Shown: positions 29,138-36,834 of the stretch, piece after piece | Numbering within the stretch: position 1 is the stretch's first letter | Layout of the letters: every line of letters starts with the position of its first letter | DNA from: Bartonella apihabitans | GTDB lineage: Bacteria > Pseudomonadota > Alphaproteobacteria > Rhizobiales > Rhizobiaceae | DNA: 64,000 nt | Direction: 5' to 3' | NCBI RefSeq assembly: GCF_030758755.1 | Contig: NZ_CP132387.1 | Coordinates: forward strand, 558,001 to 622,000 | Program-made: the position numbers and the translations under genes | Notes under the pieces: generated by a model | Told to the model about the DNA's origin: nothing | Database searches by the model: none | The model's input: only the letters and a program-made list of their open reading frames with translations

Positions 29138-29295
29138 GCGCATGTTTGGCTTAAATGGTTATTTTGTCAACATCTATAAAACGTGATTGATTAATCTTGA
29201 AAAAGAACGCGGCTTATCGTTGAACATAGAAGTCCAAAAATACGGCGTTCAAGATTTTTTAAATGCAAGAGAAGTTTTGATAAGCAATAGAGATG

Positions 29296-29661
29296 TCAAA
29301 CGTCTTCTTTTTCAAAAGGCAAAAATGCAGCAATGATCAGCAAAAGCCAGCCGAGAATGTTGATTGTGCCTCCAAGAGGGGCAGCATAAGGGAAGAGCCG
29401 TGTTTCGGCAAATTCGCGACACATGATATCCAATGCAAAAAGCGCGACGCCAATAATGATGAGAACACCTGAAAGGCGCATGACGATATTTGTTTTTGTT
29501 GCAACCGAGAGGCCTAGAAGCGCTGCTGCATTGCCAAGAAGGACAGGTGCTACTGCTTCGTAATAGCCACCTATATGCGAGGCGGCCGCGTAAGCAGCAA
29601 TACCACCGGCGCCATAAAGGCCGGAAAAGCTGCATAATATACGTTTATTCAAATCAGACAT
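29296..29661 (-). CDS. DUF423 family small membrane protein
   Basis: 121 residues from the ATG at 29661, which has AGGGGTG ahead of it. Four hydrophobic helices with the DUF423 features: G-A-x-G-I-A-A-Y-A-A-A-S-H at the first helix, a central L-G-x-A-L-F-x-x-D and the final P-L-G-G-T-x-N-I-L-G-W-L-L-L-I. The family (YgdD-like) is widespread in bacteria but its function is unknown. The gene begins 5 bases after the aminotransferase stop and was probably cotranscribed with it. Confidence 0.9.
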   Translation of the reverse strand: MSDLNKRILCSFSGLYGAGGIAAYAAASHIGGYYEAVAPVLLGNAAALLGLSVATKTNIVMRLSGVLIIIGVALFALDIMCREFAETRLFPYAAPLGGTINILGWLLLIIAAFLPFEKEDV

Positions 29662-29666
29662 ATTTT

Positions 29667-30787
29667 TCACCCCTTATCTGCCGCAATCAGCGCGTATGAG
29701 AAAGCCTCTGCAAAAAGGTCCAGTTCTTTGCGGGGACCAACACTCACCCTAATGAGTCGATCAAGAACTGGCACAAAAGGTTTTCGTACAAATATTTGCC
29801 GTTTTATAAGTTCATTTAAAACAGCTGACGCAAATTTCCCGTCACGACCACAATCAATGGCAACAAAATTGGTTGCAGACGGCAAAGTTTTTAATCCGTT
29901 TTTTTCGGCAATTGTTACAATTTGCTGTTTTGCTGCTTCAATTTTCTTGATGACATCCTCAAGATATTTACGATCTGAAAGAGCTTGCAGTGCTGCAATT
30001 TGTGCCATTTTATTGACAGAAAAATGGTCACGAATTTTATCGAACATGTTGATCAGCTCGGAAAACCCTATTGCGTAGCCACAGCGCAATCCGGCAAGGC
30101 CATAAGCTTTAGAGAAGGTACGCATTCTCAAAACATTGGGCCATAATTTTGACATGGCAGGCAATTCGTTTTTTGGCGCAAGTTCGCCATAAGCTTCATC
30201 AAGAACCAGTAGTGTAGTTTCGGGCAAACTTTTGATGAAAGCTTCAATCTCGTTTTCTTTATGCCATGTCCCTAACGGGTTATCCGGATTTGCGAGATAA
30301 ACAATTTTTGCTTTATATTTATGCGCCGCATCTGATAGAGCCTGAAGATCGGCCTTGTCATTCAGATAGGGGACTTCCACCAGCTTTCCGCCAAAACCTG
30401 CCACGTGATAATTGAATGTGGGATATCCGCCAAGCGAGTTGATAACAACATCACCAGGCTCGATATATTGGCGAACAATCAATCCTAAGAGGGTGTCCAC
30501 CCCAGGACCGACGGTTAACTGGTTGGGCTTTAAGTTGTACAGTTGTGCGAGGGCATTGGTGAGATCGTAATTTTCCGGATCACCATATTTCCAAACTTCG
30601 TCCGGAGAATTTTTAAGTGCCTCGATGACGGAGGCGCCGGCCCAAAACCATTTTCATTGGCACCTAATCTTGCAAGAAATAAATGCCCGGTTTTTCGCTC
30701 GATAGCTTCAGGACCTGTAAAAGGAACAGTCGAAGGTAATGAAGCGACAAGAGGCGTGACAGCCGGAAAAACATATTTGTCTGACAT
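29667..30787 (-). pseudogene. hisC: Histidinol-phosphate aminotransferase family protein (HisC-like), frameshifted
   Basis: PLP-dependent class I/II aminotransferase. The N-terminal frame (30787 to about 30640) reads L-A-R-L-G-A-N-E-N-G-F-G-P-A-P and then leaves the family sequence, stopping near 30530. The correct continuation (S-V-I-E-A-L-K-N-S-P-D-E-V-W-K-Y-G-D-P-E-N) is one frame over and runs to 29667. One base is missing between 30631 and 30643, next to a GGCCC (30639-30643). Restored length is about 373 residues. The PLP lysine region R-T-F-S-K-A-Y-G-L-A-G-L-R and N-P-D-N-P-L-G-T are intact. HisC is the common name; related enzymes transaminate aromatic amino acids, and no other his genes are nearby. 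Likely a sequencing indel. Confidence 0.88.
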
Positions 30788-31689
30788 AATTCAATCCAAT
30801 TACAGCGGGCGACATGCACCAAAGCATTCTAAAATGACTAGCATAAAAAGGCTCTACCGTAGATATCAATAAATCGTTATGCCTATGATTTTAATCCGGA
30901 ATTTTGAAAATTGACGTTGTTTACCGGCGAGGGCATATTGTGACAATTGACAGTTATTGTTGAAATCTCAAACGAGATAAAATAAATAACAAAAAATTTC
31001 AAATAGATAATATTAAAATTTAACAAGAAATAATATACATAACGAAACATACATATAAAAATTACTTATATGGAAAAAATGAAAATTTTTTATGTTTTTA
31101 ATTTATCATATTGAAATAAAAAATTAAAAATTGAAAAAGAAAATAAAAAAATATGATAAAAATACTGGAAAATACAGATACTTTGAATGAAATATTCTGT
31201 ACGCATAGTTTCGAAATAAAATTATCGGTTAAACTATCGGGGTGAATTTGTTTGCCTACACATGACAGAATTTGAACTAAATGTGTCGCTTTCTCGAATG
31301 TGAAATTAACGAGCCAGAAATTTATTATAGATGTGCGACGATAACCTGTTTTTTCCTCTACGTTGAAGGTGGTCATTTCTATGTAAAACTGCGTATGATC
31401 AGGCGTAAATGGACAGATTTGATGATAAATGGAAAAATTCAAACTGTGTATTGAATCAATCGGTAGAAGGTCGGAAATGAGGAACAAAAGCCAAACAAAT
31501 TCGCTTTAAACCGCATTGCAAAAAATGTTCAAAAACAAGTTGGTTGAAGGAAGGCATTCAAACTGTGTTTTTCCATAACTGGCTTGTCCTGCTCACTGCC
31601 AGAATGATCGAATGCGATTTAATGCTCCAATCCGATTAATGACCCAATTTGATTGGTTTTTGACATAAAACTAAAATTATTTTTGACAT
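30788..31689. other. AT-rich intergenic region, no convincing gene
   Basis: About 900 bases between the aminotransferase start and the porin terminator. The middle (30960-31180) is over 80 percent A+T with many A and T runs. A 129-codon minus-strand open frame (31098-31487) has no ribosome site or family likeness and ends in a Phe/Ile-rich low-complexity tail, so it is not called. Confidence 0.5.
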
Positions 31690-31717
31690 AAAAAAACCGG
31701 TGGCAAAACCACCGGTT
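31690..31717 (-). terminator. Rho-independent terminator of the porin gene
   Basis: Perfect nine-base stem (aaccggtgg / ccaccggtt) with a five-base loop; on the minus strand it is followed by a T-run (A-run at 31690-31696 on the plus strand). It starts 24 bases past the porin stop. Confidence 0.92.
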
Positions 31718-31741
31718 CTTATTTTTCAATTCATTCAAGAA

Positions 31742-32998
31742 TTAGAACGAACGTTGGATACGAACCATACCCTGGAAAGCATCCTGCCCCTTGAGTGAGT
31801 TACTAAATTTAGCATTTGCTAACTCATTACGATAGCTATAGTCATCTTCCCAAGAAATATAGGTCAATTCAGGAGTAATGACGAGACCCGGTACCAATTC
31901 ATACTTTACGTTAACAGATGCAGCAAATGTATCTGTGTCATCGTAGGCAACCTGAGCGTTGAAGCTTGTCTTCTTGTTGAATTTGAAGGTTGTACCACCC
32001 CAAACAGCCCAATCGCCACCCCAATCACCGTAGATTGAGTTGATCTGACGATAAACACCGTACTTAAGGGTACCGTCGCTACCAATACGTGCTGCATGGC
32101 GACGTCCACCGTCGACATTTTTCATACCGTATGTTTCATCTAAGTTGTAGTAATCATCAGTAGATTTATATCCACCCATGACCCAAACGCTCCACTGATC
32201 TGTAACGTTCAAATCCAAACGAGCTTTGGCAGCCCATTCTTCGTAATAGGCATCGTAAGCGCCAACAACGGAAACACCACCCCAGCCTTGAACGAATTTC
32301 AAGCCACCAACAACATTCGGTGTGTAATCATCGATCTTACCGCTGAGTTTATAGCGTTTAAAATTGACGTCACCGTTATCTGCCTTGGAGTAACGATATC
32401 CATAATCGTCCGCATCATCATTGCCTTGTTCAAGACCCAAGATCGCGGAGAAACCGTTTCCTGCATTGAATGTGTAGCTGATGACGTTGGTACGTGTGTA
32501 AGCCATTGGGGTCAAGATGTCATCATTGATGACGTTACCAAAATAACCTGTCCAATGGTTGAAGATGGATTCATCAAGACCAACGCGAATGCCGCCGAGT
32601 TCGATGAACGCAAAACGGAGCTGCCCGCCATTGGTGTCGTGTCCGTCATCCCACTGCGAACGCAATTCAACGAATGTGCGCAATGTGCCGAGTTCTGTTT
32701 CAGAAGCAGTGTGGAAACGGAGTGTTGCACGTGTACGCCAAGCGTAAGTATCACGGTCGATGTCGCCACGTTTACGGGCATAAACATTGTCACCGCCCTT
32801 GATGTCGCCACGGACATAGCCCGAAATGCGCATGCAAGTTTCAGTTCCAGGGATATAGAAATATCCTTCACCATAAGCGTCACAGACGCGTACATATTCA
32901 ACGGGTTCCGGCTCTGCAACGACAACGTCGGCTGCACGAGCGCCAGAAACTGCAATGAGAGCTGCAGCGGAGCCGAGAAGAAGGCTCTTAATGTTCAT
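31742..32998 (-). CDS. Outer-membrane porin, Omp2b/Omp43 type
   Basis: 418 residues with a clear signal peptide (cleavage after G-A-R-A, about residue 22). The mature start A-D-V-V-V-A-E-P-E-P-V-E-Y-V-R-V-C-D-A-Y-G is typical of alphaproteobacterial porins, as is G-T-E-T-C-M-R-I-S-G-Y-V-R-G-D. Alternating hydrophobic strands and a C-terminal Phe complete a 16-strand trimeric general diffusion porin. Codon use is strongly biased and the gene has its own long leader and a strong terminator, consistent with high expression. Relatives are Brucella Omp2a/2b and Bartonella Omp43; surface loops here are Asp/Tyr-rich. Confidence 0.95.
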   Translation of the reverse strand: MNIKSLLLGSAAALIAVSGARAADVVVAEPEPVEYVRVCDAYGEGYFYIPGTETCMRISGYVRGDIKGGDNVYARKRGDIDRDTYAWRTRATLRFHTASETELGTLRTFVELRSQWDDGHDTNGGQLRFAFIELGGIRVGLDESIFNHWTGYFGNVINDDILTPMAYTRTNVISYTFNAGNGFSAILGLEQGNDDADDYGYRYSKADNGDVNFKRYKLSGKIDDYTPNVVGGLKFVQGWGGVSVVGAYDAYYEEWAAKARLDLNVTDQWSVWVMGGYKSTDDYYNLDETYGMKNVDGGRRHAARIGSDGTLKYGVYRQINSIYGDWGGDWAVWGGTTFKFNKKTSFNAQVAYDDTDTFAASVNVKYELVPGLVITPELTYISWEDDYSYRNELANAKFSNSLKGQDAFQGMVRIQRSF

Positions 32999-33004
32999 AT
33001 CTGA

Positions 33005-33590
33005 CCTCCAGTCAAAGTTAAAATTGGGTCGGGTTCACGAAGTTCAGAAAGTTTGAATCCCGATCCCCTTAACCGAAAAAGTCGCACGCGAGCGCTCCTT
33101 CTTCATGAATCGAACATACCCGACGATATTTTTGATTCAACCGTGAAAAAGGAAAAAGCGGGGTTTTGAAGCGAGTATCGTCACGTCTTGTTGCAAAAAT
33201 GACACAAAAAGATAGGGTTTCAGATGATTTGTTTGTGAATTATTAACCATATTTTTTGTGTTAAATTAACTTTAACCCAAAACCTTGACCGGTCATAAAC
33301 CATTTCTTGAGTCGCTGTTGCTCTTAATCAAAAAGGGCCGGTTTGGTTATGTTTGAGCTCCAATATGCGATTTATCGGTAGCCAAAAAATTTTATAAATC
33401 TAACTTCCTGCAACGGAGGCTTGTCGTGAAAACGGGATTTTCTCACTGTCTTCTGTTCAAACGATCTCCTCTGCTCGAACGAACTTTGGGGAGGGCAGCG
33501 GAACCTTCATTATTATATAATATGTATAAAAAAGGATTTTTTGAGAAAATCGCTTGAACTTCCGTGAAAGAATGTTTATTGGCTGCTCTC
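33005..33590. other. Porin leader and promoter region, no gene
   Basis: About 590 bases between the porin start and tRNA-Ser. The porin promoter must lie here; an AT-rich block with TTAACCATATTTTTT near 33242-33256 and TTAAATTAAC near 33263 is a candidate. I see no coding sequence or conserved RNA. Confidence 0.5.
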
Positions 33591-33681
33591 GGAGAGGTGG
33601 CCGAGTGGTCGAAGGCGCTCCCCTGCTAAGGGAGTAGAGCTCAAAAGGCTCTCGAGGGTTCGAATCCCTTCTTCTCCGCCA
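33591..33681 (+). tRNA. tRNA-Ser (anticodon GCU)
   Basis: 91 bases including an encoded 3' CCA. The acceptor stem GGAGAGG pairs with CTTCTCC (one G-U), the anticodon loop ctGCTaa sits in a ctccc/gggag stem, a long variable arm (tagagctcaaaaggctct) marks a class II tRNA, and the T-arm is gagGGTTCGAATCCctt. Confidence 0.98.
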
Positions 33682-34650
33682 TCGTTTAATAAAATTCTCT
33701 GTTATTTTCCTAAGCAAGTAGGATGAGAATAATAAATTATGCGGCTTGGGCGAGTTCGCTTTCCTACGACTTCCGCTCACAATATAATTTATCACGAAGT
33801 TATAAAATGTCGTCGCTTTGTTCGTCTTGAATTGTAATTTGACCGGCACTTATTTTCTTATGCGGCTTTTTGTACATATCATTGGTTGCAATCGGTTCGC
33901 ATTTTCATTGCCTACGGATAAAAAAGCGCCGACGCAATCAATTGGTTCTTTACGGCAGGAACTCAATAGAAATCCGGCAATCCGGAAAACAGTTATCCGC
34001 TGGACATAAAAATCGAGCCTAATATCAAATTTATTACGTGGCAAAATTTATCATGTGGGTGGTGCAACATTGCAATTATTACCCGCAAAATTATCTTTTT
34101 GTCTCATTGTTCTCCATGTTGTTTTATTATCGACTTTTATCCGTATTTTAAACTCCGGAACTACTCCCGATGTGCTTTGTAATAATTGTTGATATTAACA
34201 GGCAGAATTGAATGACAGGCAAAAAGAAGAAAACGAAGCTCTTGCCATGAGAGGATTTTGATGCGGAATAGAGAGTTGACGCGAAGCATAATGAAAGAAA
34301 GAACATTTTTCGAATGCTTCAGGTTGTTGCGTTGCGCAGTTAATATTGATTAATTTATATCGATCTATTATTGCTATACAAACCAGTTTTTATGAAGACG
34401 ATAGAAAACAGTTTCGTTTTTGCCGCCGGTCTTTTTTCGGTGTTTTCAATAATAATCATTCATGACCTTTAAAAAAAATGCGTCAGTATATATTAGGAAA
34501 ACGAATTATTGACCAGTTTTTCTTCTGGTTAAGATAATAAATAAAAAGTGCAAATTTTTGCGTGATTTTTTGGAGCAATTGCGTACTGAAACGAAACAAT
34601 ATAAATCTTGTTCAGAATTTTTATTTGTTAAAGATTGATAGAAAATCAAT
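33682..34650. other. Gene-poor stretch between tRNA-Ser and the DUF262 genes
   Basis: About 970 bases of mixed, mostly AT-rich DNA with no convincing gene. Short open frames at 33818-34009 (plus) and 33850-34044 (minus) are antisense to each other and have no ribosome site or family likeness. It forms the left edge of the accessory DUF262 region. I looked for a second copy of the tRNA 3' end as an attachment site and did not find one. Confidence 0.5.
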
Positions 34651-36834
34651 ATGTCTACAGAGCAAGATATTGGAAATGCCGACGACGAACATTTTAAGCG
34701 CCCATCTGGAAACAGTGGTGAATTACGCGCCCTCATTGAATTGGAGGGAAATTTTATTATTCCGGGTTATCAACGTGGTTACCGTTGGAATAAGCAACAG
34801 ATTGAAGAATTTTTAAACGATATTTTCGAGTTTTATGAACAATTCAAGAATGGAAAAGAAAACAAAATCTATTTTCTTCAACCTGTTGTGGTTATGGAGA
34901 ACTATAACGAGGGAACAGGTAATGATGAGAAAGAATACGAACCCGAAATAAACATTGTTGACGGGCAACAACGTTTAACAACAGTGCTTTTATTAAACGC
35001 AATTCTGTTGAATCCGTCAAACCAATATGTTCCAAAAAGTATTGATTATAGGAAGTCAATTAAAAAACAACTAGACCGCGACGCCATTTATTATGAGTTT
35101 TTTGACAAAGCTATTCATTACATTTTTTCCAATGAAGTCGAGACAAAAAACAACAAACCACGTTTCGATATTAAAAAGAATAAAGTTATTAATTATACAC
35201 TAACCATTAAGACACGGGATGAGAGTGATAGACTTTTAAAGCGTATAGAAAATGGTGAAGAACCTACAGAAAAGGAATGCAAGAATATCGATTTATATTT
35301 TCTCTATAAGGCGTACGATCAAATAAAACAATATATTGGTAATAAGTCCGAAAAAGGAATCAATTGGACAGAATTTTATGGAATATTTGCTAATCAAGTA
35401 AAAGTACTTTGGTACGTGATTGATAATAACGACTCCAGCGGTGAAATAGCGGCATTTACACGTTTGAATAGCGGAAAAATTCCCTTAACAAATGCCGAGC
35501 TAAGCCGCGCAGCACTCCTGAACCCTGCTTATTACAAATCGGAAAATAACAAAAACGATAATGAAAACTTGCCGGATATTGAAACGGAACGTGGCTTGAT
35601 TAGCATTGGGTGGGATAATCTTGAATACGAGTTGCGAAAACCGGAATTTTGGGGATTTCTCGGTTTTTCGGAAAATGACCGTTCATCGAATGTTAAAGAT
35701 CAACGAAACAAAAGTTTTGAAGACGAACGTTATCAAACGCGCATAGATTTTCTTCTGGATTTTCATTTTTCCCAAAAAAACAAAAAAGATAATACCAAAA
35801 ATAAAGATGAAGATAATACCGAAAATAGCGATCGAGATAGAAATCTTCCTCCTTTTATAAAACTCGAAAAAAAATTGAAAAACGCTAAAGACAATAATTT
35901 TTCCACTGATAATGTAAAGCAGATATGGGAATCAATCCAGCTTGATCTATGGAAGTTACAAACCTGGTATGACGATAATGACCTTTATCATTGGATTGGT
36001 TATTTATTCGCTGAAAAACGAATGAATCCTGACTTGTTTTTGAAATTTAAAGATCTGAAAAAAGACGAGTTAAAGGACGAAGTTAAAGGTTATATCAAAA
36101 GTTTTTATCCTGATTTGGATACAGCTCTGGAATATACTTACGATACCAATGAACCGGGATGCGAAAGGCTCCTGTTTTTATACAATGTAGAATATGTGAG
36201 AAGTATGAAAACAACCGGCACAAAGCACCGATATGACTTCTCGGCCCATCATCAAAAGAAATGGACAATAGAGCACATCAACGCGCAAAATGTTGAGGGA
36301 CTCAACACAAAAGAACAATGGTTGATTTGGTTAAAAAGCCATAGGGGAGTGTTGGACAGTCCTGGTGAGGATAAGAAAAACCAGGATGAGAAAAACCAGG
36401 ATGAGAAAAACCAGAATGAGGAAAACAAGAAAAAAGAACTGATCGCGCGCGTGGATGAATTGATAGATAAGCTCGAACGTTCCGGCCAATTAAAATCGTC
36501 AGACCTCGGAAAGGAGTTTTTGAAGCTGTCCGACGATATAGTGAAAGAAATTAATCCGGCAGATGACTATGGTACCAAGGACTTGCACGAGCTGTCGAAC
36601 CTTGCGCTTCTTGACGGTTCGGCAAACAGTGTTCTGAACAATTCGATTTTTCGTGTCAAACAGAACAAAATTATTGAAGAAATGAAACAAGGCAATTTCA
36701 TTCCACCCGCTACACAAGCTGTATTCTTGCGCTTGTTTAGCATGGAAGAACAAGATCATCTATATTGGACAGCGAAAGATCGCGAAGCATACCTCGGTGA
36801 CATCAAAGAAAAACTAACGTACTTATTGGGATGA
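34651..36834 (+). CDS. DUF262 / DUF1524 (HNH) protein, GmrSD-like predicted nuclease
   Basis: 727 residues. The N-terminal DUF262 domain has F-I-I-P-G-Y-Q-R-G-Y-R-W (about 35-46) and the NTP-binding/hydrolysis signature D-G-Q-Q-R-L-T-T (104-111). A long variable middle leads to a C-terminal DUF1524-type HNH domain with T-I-E-H-I-N-A-Q-N (about 535-545) and the later N-L-A-L-L-D-G-S-A-N-S-V-L-N-N-S-I-F (about 650). This is the GmrS-GmrD/SspE arrangement; known members use nucleotide to control cleavage of modified or phosphorothioated phage DNA. A 15-bp tandem repeat lies between the HNH elements. It overlaps the next gene by 4 bases (ATGA). AT-rich and set in an accessory region. The target is unknown. 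Confidence 0.88.
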   Translation: MSTEQDIGNADDEHFKRPSGNSGELRALIELEGNFIIPGYQRGYRWNKQQIEEFLNDIFEFYEQFKNGKENKIYFLQPVVVMENYNEGTGNDEKEYEPEINIVDGQQRLTTVLLLNAILLNPSNQYVPKSIDYRKSIKKQLDRDAIYYEFFDKAIHYIFSNEVETKNNKPRFDIKKNKVINYTLTIKTRDESDRLLKRIENGEEPTEKECKNIDLYFLYKAYDQIKQYIGNKSEKGINWTEFYGIFANQVKVLWYVIDNNDSSGEIAAFTRLNSGKIPLTNAELSRAALLNPAYYKSENNKNDNENLPDIETERGLISIGWDNLEYELRKPEFWGFLGFSENDRSSNVKDQRNKSFEDERYQTRIDFLLDFHFSQKNKKDNTKNKDEDNTENSDRDRNLPPFIKLEKKLKNAKDNNFSTDNVKQIWESIQLDLWKLQTWYDDNDLYHWIGYLFAEKRMNPDLFLKFKDLKKDELKDEVKGYIKSFYPDLDTALEYTYDTNEPGCERLLFLYNVEYVRSMKTTGTKHRYDFSAHHQKKWTIEHINAQNVEGLNTKEQWLIWLKSHRGVLDSPGEDKKNQDEKNQDEKNQNEENKKKELIARVDELIDKLERSGQLKSSDLGKEFLKLSDDIVKEINPADDYGTKDLHELSNLALLDGSANSVLNNSIFRVKQNKIIEEMKQGNFIPPATQAVFLRLFSMEEQDHLYWTAKDREAYLGDIKEKLTYLLG
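36370..36429 (+). repeat. 15-bp tandem repeat inside the DUF262/DUF1524 gene
   Basis: Four units; the second and third are identical (gatgagaaaaaccag) and the first and fourth are near copies. Each encodes D-E-K-N-Q or similar. Unit length is a multiple of three, so copy changes would alter length of a charged linker without breaking the frame. Confidence 0.9.

Noticed and set aside
31098..31487. 129-codon minus-strand open frame in the AT-rich region before the porin
   Set aside because: No ribosome site, no family likeness, low-complexity Phe/Ile tail; expected by chance in DNA this AT-rich.
33457..33849. 130-codon minus-strand open frame across the tRNA-Ser gene
   Set aside because: It is antisense to the tRNA; the R-R-D-S-N-P-R-E-like peptide is the usual translation of a tRNA's T-arm and not a protein gene.
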